The translations under genes and the position numbers were made by a program. From a virus, in IMG/VR virus record IMGVR_UViG_3300050121_000128, positions 1 through 45,541 of that record: 45,541 nucleotides of DNA; one strand, written 5' to 3'. The notes under the pieces were generated by a model. That model had not been told where the DNA came from and ran no database searches. It saw only the letters and a program-made list of their open reading frames with translations. Shown piece by piece: positions 13,826-23,261 of the stretch. Positions within the stretch are counted from its first letter, which is position 1; each line of letters starts with the position of its first letter.

Positions 13826-15454
13826 ATGGCAGGCGGTCAATCCCAAGAATTCGCAACGATTTCGGTGACGGGGAGTGCAATTGGCACGCCCCTAGACTCG
13901 TTGTTGATGGCAGCAGAGATTCAACCCGGATCTACCCCCTCGTACGAGTTGTGCAAAACCATCTACACGTACCACCCGTTGGGTGCGAAGATGGTCGAGT
14001 TGCCTATTCGACTGGCGCAAAGCCAGGAACGCAAGATCACTATTGCGCTAGGACCTGAGGAACGTATCAAAGAAGCCTTTGAACGTGAGTGGAAGGCTCT
14101 TTCTGCTGACAAGCATATTTTCAATGTGATGCGAATTAGCCGTATTTACGGCATTAGTGCAGTGGCACTGGGCGCGGTGGGCATCACTACGGATAAAGCT
14201 GTAAATTACAGTGAATTATATAAGAAACAGATTTATTTCAATGTGCTGGACCCGCTAAATACGGCTGGATCACTGGTATTGAATCAGAATCCTAACGCCC
14301 CGGATTTCCAGAAGCACAACAATATTGCCGTCAGTGGGCAGGCGTATCACCGCAGTCGCTCGTGCGTGATGTTGAACGAAGAACCGATTTACATCGAGTA
14401 CACCAGTTCTGCTTTTGGTTTCGTTGGCCGCTCTGTGTACCAACGTGCGTTGTTCCCAATGAAGTCGTTTGTGCAATCTATGATCACCGACGATCTGGTG
14501 ACTAAGAAGGCAGGCGTTCTGGTGGCAATGATCAAGCAGCTTGGCTCGGTCAGTGACAAGGTGATGCAGGGGTTGATGGGCATCAAGCGGGCTTTCCTGA
14601 AGGGAGCACAAACCGGTAATGTGATCAGCATCGGCCATGAGGATAAGGTCGAGTCGTTGAATATGCAAAACACCGATACGGCAATGACCACGGCCCGTAA
14701 GAACATTTTGGACAATATCGCCAGCAGCGCGAGTATGCCTGCCACGTTGATCAACAATGAAACCTTTGCCAGTGGTTTTGCGGACGGTAGTGAAGATGCG
14801 AAGGCGGTTGCGCAATACATCGAAAGCATTCGCACATCAATGGCCCCGTTATACGAATTCTTCGACAAGATTGTGATGTACCGGGCCTGGAACCCTGATT
14901 TCTATAAGGCGATTCAAACTGAATTCCCTGAATACGAGGGTATCGATTACCTCAGCGCGTTCTATCAATGGTCGAATAGCTTTAAGGCCGAATGGCCGTC
15001 ACTGCTGATCGAACCGGAATCAGACCTGATCGAGATTGATGAGGCTAAGGTCAAGTCCGTCATGTCCGTGGGGCAATTGCTGTTGCCCATGGCTGACCCA
15101 GATAACAAGGCGCGTATTTTCCAGTGGATGCAAGATAACCTAAATGCCAATGAGACGCTCTTTAGCACGGCGCTTGACCTTGATTTTGAGGCCATGGCGA
15201 ACTATGAACCACCGGCCCCCCCGGGTGGCGAAGGTGGTGGTCAGGGTGGCGCGCAAGGTGGACAGGCACAGAAAGGCCCGATTGAGCAGCTAACCCGGTC
15301 GGATGGGGATACCCCTTTGCAAATCCCGGCCCCAGCCTGGGAAACCCTGGGTAATGGTGCAACACAGCCAGCCCCCATGCTGAAGGTACATGGCACGGTA
15401 TCCAGTCCCCAAGCCAGCCCGGTGCGGCCCGGTGTCAAGATGGCGTTTAAATAA
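13826..15454 (+). CDS. portal protein, DUF1073 type (542 aa)
   Basis: Portal proteins form the dodecameric ring at one capsid vertex through which DNA enters and leaves. The DUF1073-type pattern is recognised: YELCKTIYTYHPLGAKMVEL near residues 33-52, the RISRIYGISAVALG helix region, and a DNIASSASMPATLI stretch with the following FASGFADGSEDAKAVAQY segment. The last ~70 residues are a Gly/Pro/Gln-rich tail, which is common. The start follows CCGAGG. The MuF-like gene begins at the last base of its stop codon. Terminase is not next to it in this window. Confidence 0.85.
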   Translation: MAGGQSQEFATISVTGSAIGTPLDSLLMAAEIQPGSTPSYELCKTIYTYHPLGAKMVELPIRLAQSQERKITIALGPEERIKEAFEREWKALSADKHIFNVMRISRIYGISAVALGAVGITTDKAVNYSELYKKQIYFNVLDPLNTAGSLVLNQNPNAPDFQKHNNIAVSGQAYHRSRSCVMLNEEPIYIEYTSSAFGFVGRSVYQRALFPMKSFVQSMITDDLVTKKAGVLVAMIKQLGSVSDKVMQGLMGIKRAFLKGAQTGNVISIGHEDKVESLNMQNTDTAMTTARKNILDNIASSASMPATLINNETFASGFADGSEDAKAVAQYIESIRTSMAPLYEFFDKIVMYRAWNPDFYKAIQTEFPEYEGIDYLSAFYQWSNSFKAEWPSLLIEPESDLIEIDEAKVKSVMSVGQLLLPMADPDNKARIFQWMQDNLNANETLFSTALDLDFEAMANYEPPAPPGGEGGGQGGAQGGQAQKGPIEQLTRSDGDTPLQIPAPAWETLGNGATQPAPMLKVHGTVSSPQASPVRPGVKMAFK

Positions 15455-16266
15455 TGTCTACGTTTTATGAAGTGCTTACCGAGGCGGTGGCGGACATCGT
15501 TGAACACGGCTTCGACTCGCAAAAGCGCATTGATGACTGGTTGGTAAAGATCCGACAGGCAGCTATCGGTTCGCTGATTCCACAGCACAAGTTGGAATTG
15601 ATGGTGCGCAAGAATTTTGTAGACATCTACCAGCGCATGGTCGTGAAGGGCGGGATCCTAAAGCACCATAAAGGATTGAGTCAGTTCACCCTCGATAGGG
15701 TGAAGCCAAAGCTCCGCAATGAGCTTGACCGGCACATTATGGCTAATGCCAAGCTGATCACGCTGAATCGAGAAGCTGCGGTTGAAACCACACTTCGACG
15801 CTTTGCCGGGTGGTCTACCAGTATTCCGTCTGGTGGCACGAAGGCAGCAGATAAGCTGGCAACGAAGACTGCTGTACGGAAGTCCCTGGCGCAATTGCCA
15901 TTTCAGGAGCGCAGGGTTGCGATTGACCAGGGGCACAAGTTTATTTCGTCACTGAATCAAGTGCTGGCAGTAGAGCACGGGGCGTTGGCAGGGATTTGGC
16001 ACAGCCATTGGCGGCGTAAAGGGTATAACTACCGGCCCGACCACAAGGAACGCGACCTAAGGGTTTATGCAGTGCGCGGTAACTGGGCGTTCGAGAAAGG
16101 GTTGATGAAGGTCGGCCCTGATGGATACACTGATCAGATTACCCAGCCTGCTGAAGAAGTGTACTGCGAGTGTTTTTACCAGTACGTGTATAACATCCAG
16201 GATTTGCCAGAATACATGCTCACGGTTAAAGCCAAGCGCGCAATCATGAAGGTGGAAACGGTATGA
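15454..16266 (+). CDS. MuF-like head morphogenesis protein (270 aa)
   Basis: The position directly after the portal fits. The C-terminal pattern also fits: GIWHSHWRRKGYNYRPDHKE, then GNWAF, GYTDQI and a conserved-looking VYCECFYQYVYN segment. This matches the phage Mu gpF-like minor head protein family. These proteins bind the portal and are packaged in the head; some carry effector domains. The N-terminal ~130 residues are helical. It overlaps the portal gene by one base and the following large gene by 4 nt, so the three head genes are coupled. Confidence 0.75.
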   Translation: MSTFYEVLTEAVADIVEHGFDSQKRIDDWLVKIRQAAIGSLIPQHKLELMVRKNFVDIYQRMVVKGGILKHHKGLSQFTLDRVKPKLRNELDRHIMANAKLITLNREAAVETTLRRFAGWSTSIPSGGTKAADKLATKTAVRKSLAQLPFQERRVAIDQGHKFISSLNQVLAVEHGALAGIWHSHWRRKGYNYRPDHKERDLRVYAVRGNWAFEKGLMKVGPDGYTDQITQPAEEVYCECFYQYVYNIQDLPEYMLTVKAKRAIMKVETV

Positions 16267-19250
16267 CCATCCGAGAAGAAATGCAGAAGTGGCTGGACAG
16301 CCAGAAGCTTAAAGCCGAGCGCGATGCTTGGATGCGATCTAACACCCGGACTGATTCGGATTCAGAGGGGCGGTGGGTAACCATCAATAACACCCATGTA
16401 TTGATTGGCAAGGACGGTCGAATTAAGAGTGGGGCTGAAGGGAAGTTCAACGGTCAAACCGAAGCGCAAATGAGTAAAGGTGAAGAAGCCAAGGGCGGGG
16501 GTAAGGACGCCCCGACCGAACCCGTAACAGTTCAAAAGGCTGGTCCCGATACGGGGAATAAAAAGATTCCGGCACCTCCTGGCAAGGAGGAAGGCAAGTC
16601 AGGGGCGCAAGAAGAACCCCCGATTGCTGATGATCTGGGCGATCTGAATAAACAGTTGACGGAAGCTCAATCTGATTTGGCGGTAAAAAGAAAGGAATTG
16701 CAAAAAGCCGGAGAGGGTGGAAAAGCAAAAACCACCGCCCAGGTGAGTGCCGTAGTTGAAGGCAACAAGGCGGTTGCGGCTGCTCTGGCGAAAGTAGATA
16801 GGATCAAGACACGACTGAAAACTGCTGCCCAGGTGTCGGAAGCCATGCCGACTGCCAATCCCCAAAACGAGATCAACAAACAGAAGCAGGAAGCGCAGGA
16901 AAGTGGGAAGCAGGAACAAGATTTCCAGACTCAGCAGGAAAAGGACAAGCGCGAACACGAGTTGAAAAAAGAGGAAATGAAGTCCGCTGCTGGCAAGGAG
17001 TCTGCTCCAGGCCCGACCACGACCACCGAAAAGACGACGGAGAAAGTGGCCGCGAATGGGGGGAAGACCGTTACCAAGGAAGCGAAGACTGAAACCGCTC
17101 CTGCCCCGGCTGAGAAGAAATCAGCGGAGAAACCTGCTGAAAAACCGGCGGAAAAGAAGGAAGAACCGGCTGCGGAAGATAAGGACCGACCAAAACGGTG
17201 GGACGGTACTCCGAATCCCCCCGGGGCATTGGAGACGGACCCGCCAGAAGAACGTGAAGCCTATTTAAAGAAGGAATTGGCTGAGACCGACGCGGAGTAC
17301 AAGAAGTTGAAAGCGGCCTCGCCAGTCGATTGGAAAGCCATACACAAAACTAGTGATTACGAGCAAAGTTTAAAGGTGTCGTTAAAACGGCATCAGGACA
17401 AACAAGCGGAAGATGCGGCTGTGGCTAAAGACCCGTCAACCATTACTGCGGCAGAGAAATCGGCTGTCAAGGTGTATTCGTCTGCCAGCTATGAGTCCAT
17501 AAACAAGCAATTGCGCTCTGGGAAAGAAGAAGCTGGGGGGATGTATAACCACGAGATAGGCGTACTCGATGCTGCGTTGAATAAAAAGACGCTACCCACT
17601 GGCACGAAGTTGAAGCGCTATATTGACGCGGCTGGGATTAAGCAGCTATTCGGCGGCGAACCCAAGGTAGGCTCGGTGGGTACGGACAAGGCATTCATGT
17701 CCACTTCAGATTCTAAGACCTGGGAAAAGAATGAGCACCAGTTAGTGATGGAAACTCCGGCTGGACAGAAAGGGTTGAAGCTGGGCAACTTGAGTAAATA
17801 CGAAGAAGAGGGCGAAGTCCTGCTGCCTCGCGGTACTTCGTTGAAAGTCACGAGCATCGGCACCAGCAAGGGTAAGAAATTGATTAAGTGTGAAATTGTG
17901 CAGAATGGAGACACCAAGGCAGATTCTGTGCCGGGAACCGCTCGTGACGCGCAAGAGCAATGCACCCGCCTTACGCCCATGGAGTATGTACAGGCAATGA
18001 TGGCCCGCTGCCACGGCGCGGGGCTATCGGCTACCCGCATCATGATGGCGAAGAAGGCATTTCTGGAAACACACGGGGAAACGCCGCAAACTATCGAGGA
18101 ATACAGTGCGGGCATCGGCCAGCGATTCTTGCTGGCGCTGCTCAATGAATTCGGCATTCCTTCGATTGAAGAAACCGTTGACTGGTTTAACCGTACAGAA
18201 GCGCGGGCGGATGCTGGGGTCGTGCAATTGGCGGTGCCTGTTGGGGAGAAAATTGCCGCTGGTGTGTTGTTTATCACTGACAGTGGTTATATCCTCTTGG
18301 GCCAACGCGCAGAACCGGGGGAGTACCAGGGTCACTGGGGCATTTTTGGTGGACACGCGGAACCGGGCGAACCGCTTGAACTCACGGCTATGCGTGAAGT
18401 GCTGGAAGAAACAGGCCATGAAATTGAACAGAGTCAGATAGAGGGCGAGGCACCGCCGTTGCAATTGATTGCGGAAACCGAACTAGACGGTACGAAGTTC
18501 TCGTATTTCATCAACGTGTGTAAGCCCTTCGAAGTGCGGTTAAACGACGAACACACGACCTATGGCTGGTTTGCTATGGGGGCGATGCCAGAGCCGTTGA
18601 TTCCCGGTTTGCAGGAAGTAATCGACAGCGATTTGGTTAAAGGCCTGCGGCTGCGCAAGATGAATGAAACGGATGTGGCGCGGGCGATGGCCTGGGGTGC
18701 GTTGCCCTCACCTATGAAGTTTGCGAATGTCAGCATGTACAAGATGCGGATTACTGGCACGGGCGCGGCATTTCGTAGTGGTCAGCCAGAAATCAAGAAT
18801 GCTGATGGCAAGGTTACGCAGGTAGCACTCAAAGACGAGCATTGTTTCCGCCCGCCCGAGCACTATCTTAATGAGGACTTTCTTGAGCGCTGCCAGGGCT
18901 TGAACCTGATTTTTGAACATCCGAAGAAACGAATTTTGAATTCCAAGGAGTTCAATGATCGGAAAGTTGGGAACATAGTACAGCCCTATATTTGGGGCGA
19001 TGAGGTGTGGGGTATCGGCAAGGTGTACGACCAAGACACCATCGATATCCTAGATCATGAGGTGATGAGCACCAGCCCTGCTGTGCAATTTGGCGACAAT
19101 GACGGGAATACGATCATCCCCCTCAGTGACGGGTCGCAAATGTTGATTGAGGGTAAGGCCCGCCTGCTCGACCACTTGGCTATCTGCGAGCAGGGGGTCT
19201 GGGATAAGGGCGGGCCGCCTACCGGAATTATTTCCGAAAGTGCGAAATAG
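16263..19250 (+). CDS. prohead protease-like polyprotein: scaffold region + ADP-ribosyltransferase + Nudix + DUF2213 (995 aa)
   Basis: One uninterrupted reading frame with four parts. (a) Residues ~1-390: a short RWVTINNTHVLIGKDGR motif (37-53), then Lys/Glu/Ala/Pro-rich coiled-coil sequence like a scaffold. (b) ~395-545: an ADP-ribosyltransferase fold with Arg452 (LKRYID), the STS motif FMSTS (478-482) and the ExE motif E516-G-E518 within YEEEGEVLLPRG. (c) ~655-790: a Nudix hydrolase with a complete Nudix box, Gly697 to Gly718 (GGHAEPGE and REVLEETG). (d) ~820-990: a DUF2213/prohead-protease-like domain with FEHPKK and MSTSPAVQF as possible His and Ser sites. Self-cleavage in the prohead could free the enzymes for delivery with the DNA; that is inference. 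Confidence 0.8.
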   Translation: MTIREEMQKWLDSQKLKAERDAWMRSNTRTDSDSEGRWVTINNTHVLIGKDGRIKSGAEGKFNGQTEAQMSKGEEAKGGGKDAPTEPVTVQKAGPDTGNKKIPAPPGKEEGKSGAQEEPPIADDLGDLNKQLTEAQSDLAVKRKELQKAGEGGKAKTTAQVSAVVEGNKAVAAALAKVDRIKTRLKTAAQVSEAMPTANPQNEINKQKQEAQESGKQEQDFQTQQEKDKREHELKKEEMKSAAGKESAPGPTTTTEKTTEKVAANGGKTVTKEAKTETAPAPAEKKSAEKPAEKPAEKKEEPAAEDKDRPKRWDGTPNPPGALETDPPEEREAYLKKELAETDAEYKKLKAASPVDWKAIHKTSDYEQSLKVSLKRHQDKQAEDAAVAKDPSTITAAEKSAVKVYSSASYESINKQLRSGKEEAGGMYNHEIGVLDAALNKKTLPTGTKLKRYIDAAGIKQLFGGEPKVGSVGTDKAFMSTSDSKTWEKNEHQLVMETPAGQKGLKLGNLSKYEEEGEVLLPRGTSLKVTSIGTSKGKKLIKCEIVQNGDTKADSVPGTARDAQEQCTRLTPMEYVQAMMARCHGAGLSATRIMMAKKAFLETHGETPQTIEEYSAGIGQRFLLALLNEFGIPSIEETVDWFNRTEARADAGVVQLAVPVGEKIAAGVLFITDSGYILLGQRAEPGEYQGHWGIFGGHAEPGEPLELTAMREVLEETGHEIEQSQIEGEAPPLQLIAETELDGTKFSYFINVCKPFEVRLNDEHTTYGWFAMGAMPEPLIPGLQEVIDSDLVKGLRLRKMNETDVARAMAWGALPSPMKFANVSMYKMRITGTGAAFRSGQPEIKNADGKVTQVALKDEHCFRPPEHYLNEDFLERCQGLNLIFEHPKKRILNSKEFNDRKVGNIVQPYIWGDEVWGIGKVYDQDTIDILDHEVMSTSPAVQFGDNDGNTIIPLSDGSQMLIEGKARLLDHLAICEQGVWDKGGPPTGIISESAK
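18459..18474 (+). repeat. 16-bp dispersed palindrome, copy 6 (intragenic)
   Basis: TTGCAATTGATTGCGG inside the Nudix-domain coding region, read as LQLIAE. It has the same frame and core as the copy at 6360. Confidence 0.75.
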
Positions 19251-19254
19251 CACA

Positions 19255-19284
19255 TTGATAAAGATTCACAGAAAGACTTTGTAT
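19255..19284 (+). promoter_or_regulatory. weak candidate promoter before the scaffold-like gene
   Basis: The 92-bp gap 19251-19342 is AT-rich compared with its surroundings. TTGATA (19255-19260) with an 18-bp spacer leads to TTGTAT (19279-19284). ACAGA and TCTGT within the same region can also pair. An extra promoter for the abundant capsid proteins would make sense, but the -10 match is poor. Confidence 0.3.
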
Positions 19285-19342
19285 CTGTAGACTCTCAAAT
19301 TAACAAGCAACTGATTCACTCATTCATATTGGAGTAGCAGCC

Positions 19343-20218
19343 ATGACTGAAGCCGAACTCAAAGCAAAGGCAGACGCAGAAGAAAAAGCGCGTGCTGATG
19401 CTGAAGCCCCAGGCTGGGCCAAGAACCTCAGCGCCAAGATGGACGCTTGTATGACCAAGATGGACGCCGCTGGCATGGGCAGTATCATCAAGGTTGATTC
19501 CGAAAAGGAAGAAGCCGAAAAGGTCGCCGCTGACAAGAAGAAGGCCGACGAAGAAAAAGCCAAGGCTGATGCGGCTAAGGCTGACGCCGACAAGGAAGCG
19601 GAAGAAAAAGCCAAGGCCGACAAAGCCAAGGCTGACGCTGAAGAAGAAGAAAAGAAGAAGGCCGACAAAATGAAAGCCGACGAAGACAAGAAGGAAGAAG
19701 AAGCTCGTGCCGACTCGGTTCGCAAGGCCGTCGAAGCAGCTACTGCGCCCTTCAAGACCCTGATCGAAGAACAGAACAAGAAGCTTGCCGCCCTGACCGG
19801 CGCGGTGCATATTTCTGATGCTGACGAACTTTCGTTGGCTCAGATCCAAGCACGCGCAGACGAAGTGGCGAACTTGTTTGGCGAACGTGCTCCGAAGCAC
19901 ATGGCTGGCGAAACCCCGATTGCGTACCGCCGCCGTATGGCAGACAAGTACAAAGTTCATAGCCCGGACTGGAAAGACCGTGATATGTCGATTGTGCCTG
20001 ATGCGATGCTAGACGTGGCTGAAAAAGCCATTTACGCCGATGCGTCGAAGAAAGGCCTGGACCCGGCAGAAGCTCCCGCAGGCGTGTTGTCCGCGCATGT
20101 GACGAAGGACCGCACTGGGCGCGAAATTACCGAGTTCCGTGGCAGCAAGCGCGTATGGATGAGCCAGTTTATTTCGGCTCCCCAGGAACTTGTCAAATTC
20201 AACACGAACCGGGAGTAA
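19343..20218 (+). CDS. capsid scaffold-like coiled-coil protein (291 aa)
   Basis: The start ATG at 19343 follows TTGGAGTAGCAGCC. Residues ~1-150 are almost entirely Lys, Ala, Glu and Asp, with a heptad-like AKADAEEK pattern, predicting a long soluble coiled coil. The remaining ~140 residues form a mixed globular domain (KVHSPDWKDRDMS and FRGSKRVWMSQF are landmarks). Its place between the protease gene and the cement and capsid genes fits an internal scaffold or core protein that the protease would trim. Family membership is inferred from composition and position. Confidence 0.6.
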   Translation: MTEAELKAKADAEEKARADAEAPGWAKNLSAKMDACMTKMDAAGMGSIIKVDSEKEEAEKVAADKKKADEEKAKADAAKADADKEAEEKAKADKAKADAEEEEKKKADKMKADEDKKEEEARADSVRKAVEAATAPFKTLIEEQNKKLAALTGAVHISDADELSLAQIQARADEVANLFGERAPKHMAGETPIAYRRRMADKYKVHSPDWKDRDMSIVPDAMLDVAEKAIYADASKKGLDPAEAPAGVLSAHVTKDRTGREITEFRGSKRVWMSQFISAPQELVKFNTNRE

Positions 20219-20224
20219 TGAGTC

Positions 20225-21121
20225 ATGGCCTCAAATGCATCTTGGAACCCGTTTGTGACGACCAACGTTGCCGGATCGTTCTCGATCCAGTCCGAAGGTT
20301 TTGTCCAAGGCGTGGCGCTTGACGACCCGACTGTACGGTTTGCCCTCGCTGGTGGCCCGCTGGCTGGTACTGAAACCCTCCCGATGTGGGGCGGCGTGGC
20401 GATTTCAGAATTCATTCCAGCTTCGGCAGCTTCGGGTGCCTTCGCAGGTCTGGGTTCACAGATCGCACGCGCTACCGCAATCGGTGGCGGCAACCCGATC
20501 AGCGGCTTCTCGGTCTTGAACCAAGCAAGCTCGTGGGTGACTTCGCCGCAAAGCGAATGCCCGAGTGCGTCGGCTTATCAGACGATTCCGTACTACCGCC
20601 TCGGCAGTGGTGCTCGTATCGCGCTGGCAATCGACCCCTCGCTGGTTTCGCTTGACGGCGGCCTGACCTCACAGCAAGTTTCGTGGGACTACAACGCTCA
20701 ATGCTTGGCCCCGTATGTTGCAAGCGGCGGCACGGTTGCCGTGACTTCGGTTACGGGAGCTTACGCAGCAGGCGTGTGGACTTTCGTGGTGGTAGCAGGT
20801 GCAGCAACTCAAGTCGGCGCGGTCGGTGACTACATCACTTTCAGCGGCATTACCGGCACGGGTGCCAACTACCTGAATTCTACGCACGTAGTTTCAGCCT
20901 ACACTGACAACGAACACTTCAGCTTCCAAGTTTCCGGTGGCTCAACCCTGTTCTCGTCTGGTGCTCAGTCAGGCACGATTCTCGTGCAACAAGGTGTGGG
21001 CGCGCTGGCGGTCAAGATCCTGAAGCTGAATATCGGCAACAGTAAGGTCGTGACGTACGACGCCGTTAATAACCTCGTCCACTGGACGAACAATGGCTCT
21101 ACGGCCATTGCGTTGATCTAA
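20225..21121 (+). CDS. capsid cement/decoration protein with inserted domain (298 aa)
   Basis: Residues ~1-160 and ~257-298 (SWDYNAQCLAPY, then ALAVKILKLNIGNSKVVTYD) read as one beta-sandwich of the phage structural-cement type usually encoded beside the capsid gene. Between them, at about 165-256, lies an extra module with a GDYITFSGITGTGANYLNST pattern. It resembles modules in three tail proteins of this window (FCCH-like, see findings). It is predicted to bind the capsid shell surface. RBS AGTAATGAGTC is weak but the start is clear. Confidence 0.65.
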   Translation: MASNASWNPFVTTNVAGSFSIQSEGFVQGVALDDPTVRFALAGGPLAGTETLPMWGGVAISEFIPASAASGAFAGLGSQIARATAIGGGNPISGFSVLNQASSWVTSPQSECPSASAYQTIPYYRLGSGARIALAIDPSLVSLDGGLTSQQVSWDYNAQCLAPYVASGGTVAVTSVTGAYAAGVWTFVVVAGAATQVGAVGDYITFSGITGTGANYLNSTHVVSAYTDNEHFSFQVSGGSTLFSSGAQSGTILVQQGVGALAVKILKLNIGNSKVVTYDAVNNLVHWTNNGSTAIALI

Positions 21122-21131
21122 GGAGTCGGTC

Positions 21132-22151
21132 ATGGCCGGTGTAACCCCCTCATATGTCCAGCTTCACCCGTCGTACATGATGCCGGAGTTTATTCTCCAG
21201 TATCAGCAAGCGAGTGGAGCATTCGAGACCCTGCAAGGCGGTGAGCCTCTCACTCGCCTGGGCACCGGTGACCTCGTTGCGTATATCAAGGCATTCGATA
21301 TTCGTACCGATATCGCTGCGGGTAACAGCGCGTACAACCAACTGCCGTCTGTGTCGATCACGCCGCGTATGATCAGCACCGCCTCGTACCTGCTTCGGGT
21401 GCGTGCGGAGTATGACCATCACGACTTGGCGGCCTTCGGTAACTGGGGCGCTTCTCTGGTGGACGCCCAGCGCTTGGGTACTCGCCAAGGTATCTTCCAG
21501 CAAATGCGTTCGGCGCTGCTCTACGGAATTACGCCCACCAACGGCGAAGGTCTGTTGAATGCGCAGGGTGCAACTGCTGTGACTCTGCCTGCCGACAGCA
21601 ACGGTCAAGACAGCATCAGCACTTACGATAACGGTCAGCTTGCAATTTTCTTCCTGACCCAACTCGGCGCGCTGAAGACCCGTACGTTGCAGATCGGTCA
21701 GCCGACCCAGATCACGTTCCTGGCACCGCAGCGAGTGATTTCGCAAATGACCTACGCGGGTGTCGTGCAACTGGTCCAGTATCAACGTGTTGGTGCTGGT
21801 ACGAACAGCACTGCTGGGATGCTCGCTGATGTAGCCGCTGTACAGGGCGACAAGGTGATTTTCCAGTGCGACGATACGCTGATCGGCCAAGGTGCAGGCG
21901 GTACGGATGCGATCATCATGACCACGCCGGAAGTCAAGAAGCCGGTCGGTAGCCCGATCAACACCAACGAGTTCGCACGACTCGCCCCGGGCCTCGAAGC
22001 TTGCAACATTCAGCTTTGCGACATGGACGCGCCTCGTGAAATCCCGACCCCGTTGGCCGGTGGTGCAATCGATGTGTTGAGCGAGTTGCGGATCACCAGC
22101 GGCTGGTCGCTGCGTCCCGAAGCTCTGACGATCATCAGCGCACCGTTCTAA
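21132..22151 (+). CDS. major capsid protein, DUF2184 / HK97 fold (339 aa)
   Basis: A DUF2184-type major capsid protein is recognised by length, position and pattern: an N-terminal LHPSYMMPEFILQYQQ, the YEHHDLxxF-like segment here as YDHHDLAAFGNWGASLVDAQ, and a GLLNAQGATAVTLPAD loop. The C-terminal ITSGWSLRPEALTIISAPF is typical. It builds the HK97-fold shell. The start follows AAGGAGTCGGTC, one of the strongest ribosome sites here. A strong terminator follows, isolating this high-level gene from the tail genes. Confidence 0.85.
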   Translation: MAGVTPSYVQLHPSYMMPEFILQYQQASGAFETLQGGEPLTRLGTGDLVAYIKAFDIRTDIAAGNSAYNQLPSVSITPRMISTASYLLRVRAEYDHHDLAAFGNWGASLVDAQRLGTRQGIFQQMRSALLYGITPTNGEGLLNAQGATAVTLPADSNGQDSISTYDNGQLAIFFLTQLGALKTRTLQIGQPTQITFLAPQRVISQMTYAGVVQLVQYQRVGAGTNSTAGMLADVAAVQGDKVIFQCDDTLIGQGAGGTDAIIMTTPEVKKPVGSPINTNEFARLAPGLEACNIQLCDMDAPREIPTPLAGGAIDVLSELRITSGWSLRPEALTIISAPF

Positions 22152-22175
22152 TCGACCAGAAGTAGCTGTACAATA

Positions 22176-22217
22176 GAAAAGCCCGGTTCCCGTTAATGGG
22201 CGTCGGGCTTTTTTCTT
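22176..22217 (+). terminator. strong intrinsic terminator after the capsid gene
   Basis: AAAAGCCCG (22177-22185) pairs with CGGGCTTTTT (from 22204), with an internal CCCGTTAATGGG that can form a smaller stem. A run of six T follows the G/C stem. It ends the head operon 25 nt after the major capsid stop. Confidence 0.85.
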
Positions 22218-22256
22218 AAAGCAGCCATACATTTACACACAGACGGAGTACATAAA

Positions 22257-22790
22257 ATGACCAAGCTCTACGTAGCCAACTGCTCGAAGTTCGTTCAAGA
22301 TTTCTTGTTCAAACTGCCTGGGCAAACCCAGATTAACGCTTACCGGGCGACGATTCCCATCGGTGGGCAGACGTTGATCATGAATCGTGATATCGACATG
22401 AAAACGGCCATGCACATCGTGCAGCAGCATGAAAAGTACGGCCTGATTTCCGTACAGGATTTGGATCGCACGAAGTCCTATTTCGGCTTGTGCTATCGGC
22501 TCGATGAAGAAATTGAAGTCGAGCAAATCATGCTGGGCATAGCCCACAACGAAGAAGTGAAAGATATCCTCGCCCATGAGAACCGCAAGCGCATGGCTGT
22601 GGCGCTGTCGGACGGGATTGACAAAATGATGCAAGGCAGTGAAGCCCACCTTCAAGGGCTGGAAATGGAGCTTACCGAACTGCCGAAAGCCGGGGATAAC
22701 GCACCGCGCAAGACCGAGGCTATTCAGGTGGCAAAGCCCGGTAGCAAGGCTGCTCAACGTGGTGCCGAGAAGGCATTCCAAGCGCGGTAA
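22257..22790 (+). CDS. hypothetical neck-region protein (177 aa)
   Basis: The ATG at 22257 follows CGGAGTACATAAA. The 177-residue soluble protein has an N-terminal mixed alpha/beta part (MTKLYVANCSKFVQDFLFKL) and a charged C-terminal tail rich in Lys and Ala. Its place directly after the capsid terminator, where head-tail connector genes usually start, suggests a virion or assembly role. No family is recognised. Confidence 0.55.
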   Translation: MTKLYVANCSKFVQDFLFKLPGQTQINAYRATIPIGGQTLIMNRDIDMKTAMHIVQQHEKYGLISVQDLDRTKSYFGLCYRLDEEIEVEQIMLGIAHNEEVKDILAHENRKRMAVALSDGIDKMMQGSEAHLQGLEMELTELPKAGDNAPRKTEAIQVAKPGSKAAQRGAEKAFQAR

Positions 22791-22805
22791 TCATCGGGGG
22801 TCAAC

Positions 22806-23261
22806 ATGGCTTATCCGTACGGTTGTGCAAATATGACGGACTTCCAGTATTTCATCTACTCGGTGATGCTGATTCCCGTTGCGTACTTGCCCACCACTAG
22901 CCCGACGATTGCCGAGGCTTTTGCGGTATCGCAATGCACTGTTGACCCATTTATTCGGCAAGCTAGTCCCGTCTATTACAACTTGGCGTTCTATAACTTT
23001 GGTGGTGATTACATCATCAATAATGCGGTAGACGTTGAGTGTGATGCGTATTTTGAAAACCTGCGCAAGAAGTGGAATATTAATGGTTTCGTGGCCGGGG
23101 TGGTTCAATCCACTTCTGACATGAGTACCAGCACGTCGTTGAAGGTGCCAGAGGTGTACGACAACCTCAGCCCATTCGACTTGCAGCTAAACAAGACGCC
23201 GTACGGGCGACAGTATATGGCGATTGCCAGCAAATTCAGCGACATCTGGGGTATCAGCTAA
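22806..23261 (+). CDS. head-tail connector-like protein (151 aa)
   Basis: A 151-residue protein with two helical, hydrophobic segments (MTDFQYFIYSVMLIPVAYL; VYYNLAFYNFGGDYIINNA). The arrangement recalls DUF4054 and other small head-completion proteins that plug onto the portal. This assignment is from position and fold pattern, so it is tentative. The stop overlaps the start of the next gene by one base (TAATG). Confidence 0.5.
   Translation: MAYPYGCANMTDFQYFIYSVMLIPVAYLPTTSPTIAEAFAVSQCTVDPFIRQASPVYYNLAFYNFGGDYIINNAVDVECDAYFENLRKKWNINGFVAGVVQSTSDMSTSTSLKVPEVYDNLSPFDLQLNKTPYGRQYMAIASKFSDIWGIS

Noticed and set aside
21150-22232. 360-residue minus-strand ORF opposite the capsid gene
   Set aside because: It covers the recognised major capsid gene and a terminator. 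The composition is shadow-like.
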